Numbered from the stretch's first letter, positions 7,772-16,992 are shown. The stretch: DNA of 64,000 bases from Rhodococcus sp. IEGM 1381 (GCF_030056795.1 NZ_JASHKQ010000001.1:868001-932000); one strand, 5' to 3'. Program-made: numbers and translations. Notes: a model not told the origin generated them from the sequence alone.

Positions 7772-8649
7772 ACAACGTCACCATCTCCGTCGCCGCAGCC
7801 GAGTTCGGGCGCGACATGGAACAGGGCTACGCCACCATCGCCGCGTTGCTCGAGGAAGCGCGCAATCGAGGCAGTCAACTGCTCGTCCTACCCGAGGCGT
7901 GCCTGGGCGGATATCTGCCCAGCCTCGGCGGCGGCGACGAAAGCGAGGAATCGCGACAGCGCCGGTTGAAGGCACTGCCGCCCGCCCTCGAGCTGGACGG
8001 GCCCGAAATCAAGCGTGTCATCGACATGGCGGGCGATACCGTCGTCACCTTCGGTTTCTGTGAGAAGGACGGCGACGCCCGCTTCAACGCCGCAGTGACG
8101 GTCGACGGCAGCGGAATCCTCGGCTCGTACCGCAAGGTGCACCAGCCGCTCGGTGAAAACCTTTGCTACGACGCGGGAGACAGCTACTCCGCCTTCGATA
8201 CTCCGGTCGGCCGAATGGGCATGCAGATCTGCTACGACAAGGGATTTCCCGAAGCGGCTCGCGAGCTTGCCCTCGACGGTGCCGAGATCGTTGCCTCCAT
8301 CTCCGCATGGCCGACGGCACGTACCGCGACGGTAGAGAACATGGAAGAGGACCGCTGGAAGCAGCGCTTCGACATCTACGATCGCGCTCGTGCTCTCGAG
8401 AACCAGATCATCTGGGTCGCGGCGAACCAAGCGGGCACCTTCGGATCCCTTCGATTCGTCTGCAGCGCCAAAATCGTCGGTCCCGGCGGAGAGATTCTGG
8501 CCGGCACCGGCGTCGAACCGGGACTGGCGACGGCCACCGTCGACGTCGATGCGCTCATCGGGGCAGCACGTGGCGGCGGTATGTACAACCTGCGTGATCG
8601 CCGGCCGTCGGTCTATCGGACCATCACCAAGGAGCCGGTCCATGCCTGA
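7768..8649 (+). CDS. Nitrilase, Nit6803/Nit1 family
   Basis: A 293-residue carbon-nitrogen hydrolase that converts a nitrile to the carboxylate and ammonia. The catalytic triad is complete: Glu43 in LPEAC, Lys123 in YRKVHQP and Cys155 in QICYDKGFP. Its likeness to Synechocystis Nit6803 and its neighbours place it as the nitrilase of a Nit1C cluster; that cluster has been linked in Pseudomonas to growth on cyanide as nitrogen source. The natural substrate here is not deduced. The start overlaps the previous stop by 4 bases and the end overlaps the next gene by 8 bases (ATGCCTGA), so it is translated within the coupled operon. Confidence 0.92.
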   Translation: MNNVTISVAAAEFGRDMEQGYATIAALLEEARNRGSQLLVLPEACLGGYLPSLGGGDESEESRQRRLKALPPALELDGPEIKRVIDMAGDTVVTFGFCEKDGDARFNAAVTVDGSGILGSYRKVHQPLGENLCYDAGDSYSAFDTPVGRMGMQICYDKGFPEAARELALDGAEIVASISAWPTARTATVENMEEDRWKQRFDIYDRARALENQIIWVAANQAGTFGSLRFVCSAKIVGPGGEILAGTGVEPGLATATVDVDALIGAARGGGMYNLRDRRPSVYRTITKEPVHA

Positions 8650-8932
8650 GATGTCGTTTGTCGTTCGCTGGCCCGACGGGCGCGAACAGTCCTGTTATTC
8701 ACCGTCGCTGGTGATGCACGACTACCTGACGCCCGGCGCGGAGTACACGGTCGAGGAGTTCGTCGAGCGCACGTCCGAGGCGCTGACGGTGGCGAGTGAT
8801 CGAGTTCTCGCCAAGTTCGGTATGCGGTGCACCTCGGCCGCGCAGCAGATGGAAGAGATTCACGGCGTCAGCGCCTCGTACCGGGCCGGTGCCGTTCGCG
8901 TACTGAGTATGTCTGGAGCTGAATTGCTATGA
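8642..8932 (+). CDS. MSMEG_0570 family nitrogen-starvation response protein
   Basis: A 96-residue protein beginning MPEMSFVVRWPDG, the typical opening of the MSMEG_0570 family. It contains a hydrophobic-charged helix (EYTVEEFVERTSEALTVA) and one Cys pair split across the chain. No catalytic motif was seen. The family is found almost only in Nit1C clusters and may act as an accessory or carrier-like subunit, which is inference. The start at 8642 lies inside the nitrilase end and the stop overlaps the flavoprotein start (ATGA). A second in-frame ATG is at 8651. Confidence 0.85.
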   Translation: MPEMSFVVRWPDGREQSCYSPSLVMHDYLTPGAEYTVEEFVERTSEALTVASDRVLAKFGMRCTSAAQQMEEIHGVSASYRAGAVRVLSMSGAELL

Positions 8933-10203
8933 CAGAGAACCACAATGCAATAGACCACCACAGGGTGATTGTCATCGGCGGTGGGCAAGCCGGCCTGTCC
9001 ATCAGCTGGCATCTGACGCAGCGTGGCATCGAACATGTCGTGTTGGAGCGCGACACGATCGCGCACGAGTGGAAGGACTCCCGGTGGGACAACTTCACCC
9101 TCGTGACGCCTAATTGGCAGTGCGCACTTCCTGGATACTCCTACGACGGTGACGATCCCGACGGATTCATGCAGCGTGACGACGTGTACGCATTCGTGCG
9201 CCGCTACGCCGAGAGTTTCGATGCACCGGTGCGAGAGCATGTTTCGGTGGATCAGGCGTTGCAGTCATCGGCGGGTGGCTTCGATCTGCAGACTTCAGCC
9301 GGGCCGATGCACGCCGACCAGATCGTCGTTGCGGTCGGCGGCTACCACATCCCCACCATCCCGCGTTTTGCCGAGAAGCTTCCACGTGACATCGTCCAGA
9401 TCCACTCCTCCGAATACCGCGGCTCGCATCAGTTCCCGGACGGCGACGTGCTGGTGGTCGGCACCGGCCAGTCCGGCGCGCAGATCGCCGAGGATCTGCA
9501 CCTCGACGGCCGCCGCGTTCACCTGGTCACCGGCACCGCTCCCCGTGTCGCGCGTTTCTATCGTGGCCGCGACTGTGTCGCCTGGTTGCACGACATGGGC
9601 GTCTACGATGTCTCCATCGAAGATCAACCCGGCGGCGTCGGCAAACGCGAGAACACGAACCACTACGTCACCGGACGTGACGGTGGTCGAGACATCGACC
9701 TGCGTGCATTCGCCACCGAGGGCATGCAGCTGTACGGCCGTCTGCTCGGAGCCGAGGACGGCGTGCTTCGGTTCGCGCCCACTCTCGAGGCGTCCCTCGA
9801 TGCTGCGGACCGTGTTGCCGAGAGCATCAAGGACAACATCGACGCGTACATCGAGCGTGAGGGAATCAGCGCGCCCACCGAGGAGCGCTACGTACCGGTG
9901 TGGCGTCCCGAGGCCGAGACCACCGAACTGGATCTCGCTACCTCCGACGTCAAGGCCGTCGTGTGGTCGGTGGGCTTCCGTACCGACTATCGGTGGCTGA
10001 AGGTCGGAGCCTTCGACGGTGAGGGGCACCCGACGCACAACCGAGGCGTCACCGCGGTCTCCGGCCTGTACTTCCTGGGCCTGCCGTGGCAGCACACCTG
10101 GGGTTCGGGACGTTTCGCCTCGGTGGCCAGAGATGCCGCGTTCCTGGCCGATCAGATCGGCCTGGAAATCAGTGCCGCGCAACCGCAGAGCCAGATGGTC
10201 TGA
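8929..10203 (+). CDS. MSMEG_0569 family flavin-dependent oxidoreductase (Nit1C)
   Basis: A 424-residue flavoprotein monooxygenase-like enzyme. An FAD dinucleotide-binding motif (VIGGGQAGLS, about 16-25) begins the protein, and a second Rossmann motif (VVGTGQSGAQ, about 178-187) fits NAD(P)H. The ending with WQHTWGSGRF matches this group and the wider CzcO/FMO-like flavoproteins. It probably oxidises a nitrogen-containing intermediate in the cluster's pathway, but the substrate is unknown. It starts by ATGA overlap with the MSMEG_0570-type gene. The next gene begins 7 bases after its stop. Confidence 0.9.
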   Translation: MTENHNAIDHHRVIVIGGGQAGLSISWHLTQRGIEHVVLERDTIAHEWKDSRWDNFTLVTPNWQCALPGYSYDGDDPDGFMQRDDVYAFVRRYAESFDAPVREHVSVDQALQSSAGGFDLQTSAGPMHADQIVVAVGGYHIPTIPRFAEKLPRDIVQIHSSEYRGSHQFPDGDVLVVGTGQSGAQIAEDLHLDGRRVHLVTGTAPRVARFYRGRDCVAWLHDMGVYDVSIEDQPGGVGKRENTNHYVTGRDGGRDIDLRAFATEGMQLYGRLLGAEDGVLRFAPTLEASLDAADRVAESIKDNIDAYIEREGISAPTEERYVPVWRPEAETTELDLATSDVKAVVWSVGFRTDYRWLKVGAFDGEGHPTHNRGVTAVSGLYFLGLPWQHTWGSGRFASVARDAAFLADQIGLEISAAQPQSQMV

Positions 10204-10210
10204 TTTCGAC

Positions 10211-11062
10211 GTGGCCCCCATCAAGATCGGCGCGCTGGCAGCGCATTTCGGCAGAGATGTCGATCGGGCCGTACTGAAGATCACCACGATCATTTCCAGT
10301 GCGGCCCGAGAGGGTCTCGATCTCCTGGTGCTGCCCGACGCCTCCCTCGGGGGCTACATCGACAGTCTGAGGAATCCGGATCCCGCGGAGTTGCCGCCGA
10401 CGCTCGATCCGGACGGTCCCGAGCTGGCCGCGATCATCGCGGCGGCAGGGGACATGACGGTCTGCATCGGATATACCGAGTTGTCGAAAGGCCTGCGGTA
10501 CAACGCTGCTGCGTGCCTGACTGGAGACGGGATTCTCGGCAGTCACCGCAAGGTGCACCAGCCACTCGGAGAGTCCTTGGCCTATGCGGCCGGCGATCGG
10601 TTCGAGGCCTTCGATACTCCGGTCGGACGGATGGGCATGCTGATCGACTACGACAAGACTTTTCCGGAATCGGCGCGAGCGTTGGCGCTCGACGGCGCGA
10701 GAATCATTGCGGCACTGTCGGCATGGCCCGCCAGCGTCACCGATCGGGCGTCCTCGCTGCCGAACGACCGGCAGTCCCGGCTGTTCGATCTGTACGACGC
10801 CGCCAGGGCCGCGGAGAATCAGGTGGTGCTGGTGTCGTCGAACCAGACCGGGGTGATGGGGTCGCTACGCTTCCTGGGGCAAGCGAAGATCGTCGGACCC
10901 GGTGGTGACGTACTGGCGAAAACGTGGTCCAAAGGCGGCCTGGCCGTGCACGAGATCGATGTCGACGCCGAAGTCGACCGGGCCCGCAGAGGATTGCACC
11001 ACCTCGCCGAACGTCGCGTCGACGCCTACCCCAATTTGCTGCAGGAGAAGCCGGATCAGTGA
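10211..11062 (+). CDS. Nitrilase-fold protein lacking catalytic Glu and Cys (pseudo-nitrilase)
   Basis: A 283-residue paralogue of the nitrilase three genes upstream, with the same landmarks: LVLPDASLGGY, SHRKVHQPLGE, FDTPVGRMGM and GSLRFLGQAKIVGPGG. Lys114 is kept. The catalytic Glu is replaced by Asp43 (LPDAS for LPEAC) and the nucleophilic Cys by Asp146 (LIDYDKTFP for ICYDKGFP). Without the thiol it cannot work as a normal nitrilase. The frame is intact at full length, so it is probably maintained for another role such as a regulatory or scaffolding partner of the active enzyme. The GTG start has a weak ribosome binding site. The end overlaps the glycosyltransferase start (GTGA). Confidence 0.9.
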   Translation: MAPIKIGALAAHFGRDVDRAVLKITTIISSAAREGLDLLVLPDASLGGYIDSLRNPDPAELPPTLDPDGPELAAIIAAAGDMTVCIGYTELSKGLRYNAAACLTGDGILGSHRKVHQPLGESLAYAAGDRFEAFDTPVGRMGMLIDYDKTFPESARALALDGARIIAALSAWPASVTDRASSLPNDRQSRLFDLYDAARAAENQVVLVSSNQTGVMGSLRFLGQAKIVGPGGDVLAKTWSKGGLAVHEIDVDAEVDRARRGLHHLAERRVDAYPNLLQEKPDQ

Positions 11063-12120
11063 AGATCGCACTGTTGACCTACTCGTCCAAACCCCGCGGC
11101 GGTGTAGTGCATACGCTGGCCTTGGCCGAGGCGCTGGCGCGCTACGGGCAGGACGTTTCGGTGTGGTCTCTGGGCCGCGGCGGCGACAGTGAGTTCTTTC
11201 GTACGGTCGACCCGGCCGTCACCGTGCGGATGGTGCCGTTTCCGCAGCGGGAGAACGAAAGTGTCGGTCAGCGGATACTGCGGTCGATAGACGTTCTGCG
11301 ACAGGCGTTCACGCCGGACCAATACGACATCGTCCATGCTCAGGACTGCATCTCCGCAAACGCCGTCGGTCGTTGTATCAGGACCATCCATCATCTCGAC
11401 GAGTTCACCACGCCCGAACTGGCGGCGTGTCACGAACGCGCGATCACCGCGCCCTACGCACGCATCTGCGTATCGGCAGCGGTAGCGAGCGATGTACACC
11501 GAGGATGGGGAGTCGAACCCACGGTCATCCCCAACGGCGTCGACGCCGAGAGATTCACTGCCGCTGCGCAGTCCGGTCGAACGCACTGGCGCGAAAAGTT
11601 CGGCCGATACGTGCTCGCCGTCGGCGGTATCGAACCACGCAAGGGCAGTCTCGATCTACTCGACGCCTTCGCCGGGCTGTCTCGACGCAACGTGCAACTG
11701 GTGTTCGCCGGCGGCGAGACGCTGTTCGACTATCGCGACTATCGGACGGAATTCGACCGTCGTGCAACAGAACTCGGCATCGAGCCGGTGATACTCGGAA
11801 CCGTCGACGATGGCGAACTGCCGCACCTCGTGGCGCAGTCCGCCGTGCTGCCGTTCTTCTCCACGAAGGAGGGCTTCGGCCTGGCTGCCATGGAGGCGCT
11901 CGCCGCGTCGATCCCGGTGGTGGCGCGTGATCTGCCGGTATTGCGAGAAGTATTCGGAGACAGCGTCACCTACGCATCGTCGGTGCAGGCCATGTCGAGC
12001 GAGTTGGACCGTGCGCTCCACGAGTCGCGAGATCCACTACCGGGGCTGGCGTTGGCGCGCAGCCTTACCTGGGACGGGGCCGCGCGTCGGCACATCGAGT
12101 TCTACTCCTCGCTCTTGTGA
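11059..12120 (+). CDS. MSMEG_0565 family GT4-type glycosyltransferase
   Basis: A 353-residue retaining glycosyltransferase of GT-B fold. Visible marks are the N-terminal glycine-rich loop (SSKPRGGVVHTLALAEAL), VIPNGVDAERF, GGIEPRKGSLDLLDAF and the donor-binding FFSTKEGFGLAAMEALA with its E-x7-E motif. It closes the Nit1C operon; in M. smegmatis the equivalent is MSMEG_0565. Its acceptor is unknown. The start is a GTG at 11059 overlapping the previous stop, with GGAG at 11044-11047. The last 19 bases overlap the 3' end of the convergent cyclase gene. Confidence 0.88.
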   Translation: MKIALLTYSSKPRGGVVHTLALAEALARYGQDVSVWSLGRGGDSEFFRTVDPAVTVRMVPFPQRENESVGQRILRSIDVLRQAFTPDQYDIVHAQDCISANAVGRCIRTIHHLDEFTTPELAACHERAITAPYARICVSAAVASDVHRGWGVEPTVIPNGVDAERFTAAAQSGRTHWREKFGRYVLAVGGIEPRKGSLDLLDAFAGLSRRNVQLVFAGGETLFDYRDYRTEFDRRATELGIEPVILGTVDDGELPHLVAQSAVLPFFSTKEGFGLAAMEALAASIPVVARDLPVLREVFGDSVTYASSVQAMSSELDRALHESRDPLPGLALARSLTWDGAARRHIEFYSSLL

Positions 12121-13133
12121 CCGCCCCGCTTGTTGCGTTCGAGTCGATGAGGCTTGAGCTTGTGGAAACCCTTGACCCGCAGTGAGCGAATCGATTTCAA
12201 GTAGAACTCGGAATCGTGGCGCAGTTCCTCGGTCATCACCGTGTCGACGAGAGTCGTTCCCGGATAAGCAGAACTGGTCAGACGCGCGGCCATGTTGACC
12301 ACCGAGCCGTACAGATCTCCGTACCGTGCCAGCACCGGTCCCCAAGCCAGCCCGACGCGCAGATCCGGCATGTCTTCCTGCTCGGCGAACGCGTCCTGCA
12401 GATCGAGTGCGATGTGAGCGGCGTCCTCGGGGCTCTGCGCGCTGAACATCACCTCGTCGCCGACGTTCTTGATCACCGAACCACGCCCGCGGGCAATGAT
12501 ATTGGTGGCCAGCGACTCGAATTCCTCGAGCAGAGTCGTCAACTCACCGATGTCCAGCCGACGCGTCAGGCTGGTGTATCCCACCATGTCGGCGAACCCG
12601 ACGGCCATCGTGGGACTTTCGGTGGCGTCGTCGGGCGCGGCGATGGATCGACCGGCGGCTGCGGCCAGGTGCCTACGCCAGGTGTATCCCTGCAGTGCTT
12701 CGAGGGTGGGGACGGTTTCTGCCGCGATCGCGCGGGCGTTGCGCCGGATCGCGTCGATGTCGTTCTTGTCGTCGTCGCTGTCGATGATGCGCTCGAGTAT
12801 GTGAGAGTTCACAACGCCCACTTGCCATTCCGCGAGCCTGGACATGGACTGCCCGAGCGTCCGCGCGATCGCGACCTCCATCTCGGGCTTGATCACCTTC
12901 TGCGCGGTCAGTGCAGTGATCAGCTTCAGAGCTTCCAGATCGGCGTCGGTGTAGACGAGTGCCTCGGTATCGGTGTGGATGGGAAAACCCATCCCGATCC
13001 ACAGGGCAATGACTCGCTCGAGTGGAATGCCGGACTTCTCGACGATGTCCGCACGGTTGTACTTGGGCTCGCCGCCCAGTAGATTTCGCTCGATTTCCGT
13101 CTGTACTACCGAGTTGATCTGGTTCTCAGGCAT
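12102..13133 (-). CDS. Class III adenylate cyclase with N-terminal regulatory domain
   Basis: A 343-residue cyclase making cAMP from ATP. The C-terminal catalytic domain (about 165-330) has both metal aspartates (FADMVGYT and GDEVMF), the purine-selecting Lys (VIKNVGDE) and Asp (YGDLYG), and the transition-state Asn and Arg in VVNMAARL, so it should be an active adenylate cyclase. The N-terminal ~150 residues are helical and resemble the regulatory domain of actinobacterial cyclases such as Rv2212 (from memory). The ATG at 13133 overlaps the end of the acyltransferase gene by 8 bases (ATGCCTGA), tying it to phospholipid synthesis genes. A start at 13166 would lie inside that gene. Confidence 0.9.
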   Translation of the reverse strand: MPENQINSVVQTEIERNLLGGEPKYNRADIVEKSGIPLERVIALWIGMGFPIHTDTEALVYTDADLEALKLITALTAQKVIKPEMEVAIARTLGQSMSRLAEWQVGVVNSHILERIIDSDDDKNDIDAIRRNARAIAAETVPTLEALQGYTWRRHLAAAAGRSIAAPDDATESPTMAVGFADMVGYTSLTRRLDIGELTTLLEEFESLATNIIARGRGSVIKNVGDEVMFSAQSPEDAAHIALDLQDAFAEQEDMPDLRVGLAWGPVLARYGDLYGSVVNMAARLTSSAYPGTTLVDTVMTEELRHDSEFYLKSIRSLRVKGFHKLKPHRLERNKRGGHKSEE

Positions 13134-14553
13134 ATCCCAACGTTCTGTCGAAATAGGAACGAACATCGTCCACGTACTCGTCGATCTTGTCGGGCTCCCA
13201 GTCCGTGGTGGGGATGGGCTCGCCGACGGTGACCCTGACCGTACCGGAGTGGACGGTGAAATCCTTTTTCCACATCACGTCACCTGCGTTGTGGATGACG
13301 ATGGGCACGATGGGCACACCTGCTTGCATAGCCAGGTGGAAGCCGCCCTTCTTGAATCGGCCGAGACGTGACGTCGGCATCCGTGTCCCCTCGGGTGCGA
13401 TAGCGACGGAGATACCGCTGTGGAGCTTCTCGATTGCGGGGCGCATCGCTTCGCGCGCTTGTGAGGGATCACCACGATCGACGTAGGCGACGTCGAAAAT
13501 CCTGCCCAGCAGCGCGAATCGCGGGTCGCGTTCGAGTTCGCGTTTCGCCACTGCGGTGATGTCTCGCCGAAGGATCGACGTGACGATGATCGAGTCCGCA
13601 GTGCTCTGGTGGTTGAACATGAAGACGGCCGGGCGGGCCGACCAGGCATTTGCCGTACCGGTGACGTCGAGCTTGACGCCGGCCAGAGTGAGCGCGATGT
13701 CGGGCGCAATGGTGCTGGTGATGTTGGCACCGGTGCGGCGACTCCGCGTCAGAATGCCAAGGCCCAGTCCGATCGACGCGCTTGCGAGCACCGATCCGAG
13801 CGCCGCTGTGCTGCGTACGGCCGAGGTGATATCCGTGCCGCGCTTCGGGCTTTCCAGCGTCAGCGCGGGCCAGTTCTTCTTGGCGGCATAGCGCGCGAGA
13901 TCGGGGTCGGGATTGAGGGCGACGGGGCGTCCCACGGCCTCGAGCAGCGGCACGTCCTCGCCGCCGTTGGAGTAGGCGAAGCAGCCTGCCAGGGCGATGC
14001 CTTCACGCTCGGCGTAGTCGATCGCTGCCTGCGCCTTGCGCGGACCCCACAGTGAATCGCCGACGAGTTCGCCGGTGAGGATTCCGTCGGTGACGACGGG
14101 GGTGGTGCACAGCAATTCCTCGAACATCATGTCCTGCTGCACGGGCAGTGCCTGGTACGGCGTGGCCGAGGTAGCCATCACCAGGCGGTGCCCGGCATGT
14201 CGGTGAGCCTCGACGAGGGCACGAGCCTGCGGGTAGATCATCGGCGCAATCTCGTTGCGGAACAGCGTGTATGCCTGTTCCATCAGATCTTCCTCCCGAC
14301 GGCCCTCCAAACCGCGGACGGCTTTGCCCATCAGATTGTCGACGGGGGAGTTGCGCATCCGCATCTCGACGACGGCGCTGGAGATCTCCCACAGCTCTTT
14401 CACCGTCACGTCGAGGGTCTTGAGACGTTCGAGAAAGACTGCGCGGGCGGAGAATCCGTTGATCAGCGTGCCGTCGAGATCGAAGAATGCCACGGTGTCT
14501 CGGCCCGGTGGTGCGGCGGCGATCGCGATCAGTCGATCGTCGAACTCGGTCAT
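13126..14553 (-). CDS. HAD-IB hydrolase / 1-acyl-glycerol-3-phosphate acyltransferase fusion
   Basis: A 475-residue two-domain protein. The N-terminal HAD phosphatase-like domain has AFFDLDGTLING (about 22-34). The C-terminal PlsC-like domain has NHQSTAD starting at Asn314 and the EGTR acceptor motif (APEGTRMPTSRLGRFKKG). It resembles mycobacterial Rv2483c (PlsC). It is expected to acylate lysophosphatidic acid at sn-2; the HAD part may act on phosphorylated lipids. It starts by ATGA overlap with plsB upstream and is coupled to the cyclase gene downstream. Confidence 0.88.
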   Translation of the reverse strand: MTEFDDRLIAIAAAPPGRDTVAFFDLDGTLINGFSARAVFLERLKTLDVTVKELWEISSAVVEMRMRNSPVDNLMGKAVRGLEGRREEDLMEQAYTLFRNEIAPMIYPQARALVEAHRHAGHRLVMATSATPYQALPVQQDMMFEELLCTTPVVTDGILTGELVGDSLWGPRKAQAAIDYAEREGIALAGCFAYSNGGEDVPLLEAVGRPVALNPDPDLARYAAKKNWPALTLESPKRGTDITSAVRSTAALGSVLASASIGLGLGILTRSRRTGANITSTIAPDIALTLAGVKLDVTGTANAWSARPAVFMFNHQSTADSIIVTSILRRDITAVAKRELERDPRFALLGRIFDVAYVDRGDPSQAREAMRPAIEKLHSGISVAIAPEGTRMPTSRLGRFKKGGFHLAMQAGVPIVPIVIHNAGDVMWKKDFTVHSGTVRVTVGEPIPTTDWEPDKIDEYVDDVRSYFDRTLGYA

Positions 14554-16847
14554 GAATTGTTCTCCTCGGGGGCCGAGATCGGTTCTACCTCACGCAGCAT
14601 CTGGTGGGCCATGTCTCGGATCGTGCGAACCTTGCGGGCCCACTCGTCGATCTCGAGTGCAAAGTCTCTGCGTCGGCGCGCGACACCGTCGGAGCCGGAA
14701 TCGACGAGATCCCTGTTCTCGGCCAATTGCAGTGCAGTGTCGAACAATTCGCCGGAAATAGACTCGCTGTGATCGAGTTGCTGACGCAATCGCCTGGCCT
14801 GAGCGGCGCCGAGGCACTCCGCGATGAACTTCGGCTTGTCGAACTCGCCGCTCTGCGGCAGCAGCATCAGCTGGTCTGCCACTACCTGATACGCCTCGAA
14901 GATCGGCTGCAGTACACGGTGCGCCAGGTGCAGATCCTGCGATCGTAGTTGGTGCGCAGCATAATCGGGGTCGCTGATCTTGGTTCGCCAGTCCGGGTCG
15001 ATCAGGTCGACCTCGGATTCCAGCCGCTGCCCGAAGTCCTTCTTGTCGCCGAAGAAGAACTCGAACTTGAGCAGATCGCGCAATTGCAGCGCGGACTGCC
15101 ACAGCAACTCCTGCGTCAGAGGTGCCGAATCGCCGCTGGTCGGCAGCACCACCAGTTCTCCGATGGCACGCATGACGAAGAAGTGAATTGCGTTGTTGCG
15201 GAAGAATGCTGCGACCAGATGCTTGTCCTGAGCCAGATAGAACAGTGGCTCGGGGCCATCGTCGAATCGCTTGACCACGTTGGCGTTGACCTGTGCGACG
15301 ACGGCCGAACGCACCACATCGACGTCGGCGATGTCGACGCCGCCCGCGGTGGGCAGGTTGCGGCGCTTGATGTAGCGGGCGAGCGGGGCGATGATGGCCC
15401 ACATCTCGTTGACGTTGAGTGCGCGATCCTCGATGCCCAGCAGGGCCATCGTGACCAAGGCCGCCGGGGTCACCGGTGTGGCGTCGTTGATCGCGTGGGA
15501 AACGCCGAGCGCGATCTTCTGGACCGCGACTCGCTTGTCGGCGTTCTCGGCGACGATCGACGCCACCGACATCGGTTCGCCGAAGTTCAGATACACGTTG
15601 CCGCGCAACGTGCCCTGCGCACGGATGTACCCGATGGCCATCCGAATGCCCTCGGCCTGCTTCTTCGCCCCGTGCGATTCCTCGGCCATCGCGCCGACCT
15701 CGTGCAGACGGTCGTAGGTGATGGACGTCGGAATCAGATAGACGTCCTCGGCGTCGCTCGACTCCAGGGCGTCGACCAGATAGGTGAGCAGGCCGAACCT
15801 CGGCGGACGAAGCTTCCCGGTGCGGCTGCGTCCGCCTTCGATGTACCACTCGAGGTTGAACCTCTTGCTGAGCAGAAAACTCATGTACTGACGCAGCGTC
15901 CACTTGTAGATCGCGTCGGAGAACTTGCGCTGAATGAGCACGACGCCACTGCGTTTGGCGATCGGACCCAGCGGCCAGAAGCCGACGTTGATGCCGCCCA
16001 TGACGTGATTGAGCGGCAGACCCTCGGCCAGCAGCGCCGGGCGCAGCACGAGCGGGTCGAGGTAGGAACGGTGATTGGGTAGGAACACCAACGGATAGTT
16101 CTTGTTGAGTTCGCGGACCTTCTGCAGCTGATCGCGATCGACGTCGACCTTGTACGCCCGCGAGAAATACGCCCCGAGGGTGCCCCACATCTCCACTGCC
16201 CGGCGGGTCTCGGTTGCGACCATTTCACCGAGAATGTCGTTGACGCGCTTGTCGACTGCGTCGCGGTCCTGACCGACCTCGTCCGCAAGCGCGGTGATGC
16301 CGTCGCGGAACTTCTTCTGCTCCGTCATGTCCTCGACGACGAATCGCGGAATCTTGTACTCGGAGCCGATGACGCCACGCTCGGCCTTGTCCAACGCCAG
16401 ACTGGCCTGGCGCAGGATGAACGACGAGAGCGAGGTGCCGCCGCCCCGTTCGAAGCGATCCTGCAGATCACGGAGGGTCGCGGGCTCGCCGACCAACACC
16501 GCCGAATGATCGGGATCGTCGTTCGCCACCCACCGCTGCCATACCTGGGTGGGCTTCGATCGACCGCGCGGAGCGAAGATGCGGTGCAGAATGCCGTTCT
16601 TGCGATCGGACAGCGTTACGCGCAACGGAATGAGGAGCGGATCGTCGGCGTACCCGCGAACACTCTCCGCCAGTGAGGTTCTCGCTTCACCGGACAACAC
16701 GACCGACGGCGGCCGGGGCTCGCCGTCGGGAGTGGTCGCATCGATCCACTGATTCAGAGCCTGAACCTCGAGGGTGGATTTGGCGTCGAGCAAATACACG
16801 TGCGGACCGTCGCTGAGCGACTGTTCGTCCGCGTCGAGGTGGTACAT
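14550..16847 (-). CDS. plsB: Glycerol-3-phosphate 1-O-acyltransferase PlsB
   Basis: A 765-residue membrane-associated enzyme that transfers an acyl chain from acyl-CoA or acyl-ACP to sn-1 of glycerol-3-phosphate, the first step of glycerolipid synthesis. Motif I is NHRSYLD beginning at Asn258, followed by GGINVGFWPLG, EGGRSRTGKLRPPRFG and VYLIPTSITYDRLHE, the classic PlsB blocks. The length agrees with the mycobacterial PlsB2 (Rv2482c) type. It is first in a three-gene operon with the HAD-PlsC fusion (ATGA overlap) and the adenylate cyclase. Confidence 0.93.
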   Translation of the reverse strand: MYHLDADEQSLSDGPHVYLLDAKSTLEVQALNQWIDATTPDGEPRPPSVVLSGEARTSLAESVRGYADDPLLIPLRVTLSDRKNGILHRIFAPRGRSKPTQVWQRWVANDDPDHSAVLVGEPATLRDLQDRFERGGGTSLSSFILRQASLALDKAERGVIGSEYKIPRFVVEDMTEQKKFRDGITALADEVGQDRDAVDKRVNDILGEMVATETRRAVEMWGTLGAYFSRAYKVDVDRDQLQKVRELNKNYPLVFLPNHRSYLDPLVLRPALLAEGLPLNHVMGGINVGFWPLGPIAKRSGVVLIQRKFSDAIYKWTLRQYMSFLLSKRFNLEWYIEGGRSRTGKLRPPRFGLLTYLVDALESSDAEDVYLIPTSITYDRLHEVGAMAEESHGAKKQAEGIRMAIGYIRAQGTLRGNVYLNFGEPMSVASIVAENADKRVAVQKIALGVSHAINDATPVTPAALVTMALLGIEDRALNVNEMWAIIAPLARYIKRRNLPTAGGVDIADVDVVRSAVVAQVNANVVKRFDDGPEPLFYLAQDKHLVAAFFRNNAIHFFVMRAIGELVVLPTSGDSAPLTQELLWQSALQLRDLLKFEFFFGDKKDFGQRLESEVDLIDPDWRTKISDPDYAAHQLRSQDLHLAHRVLQPIFEAYQVVADQLMLLPQSGEFDKPKFIAECLGAAQARRLRQQLDHSESISGELFDTALQLAENRDLVDSGSDGVARRRRDFALEIDEWARKVRTIRDMAHQMLREVEPISAPEENNS

Positions 16848-16992
16848 CGAGGCTCCTGTTCCGTACCGACAGAAGAAGGCACGTCGCCAGGCTACGCGGG
16901 AGATACCGGCCGCGAGGGTGGTTCGGCGAGGTCGCGACGGGACGATATTTCTCGACGACGCGCACAGCTACTCGCGGGTACCACGCCGGCAG

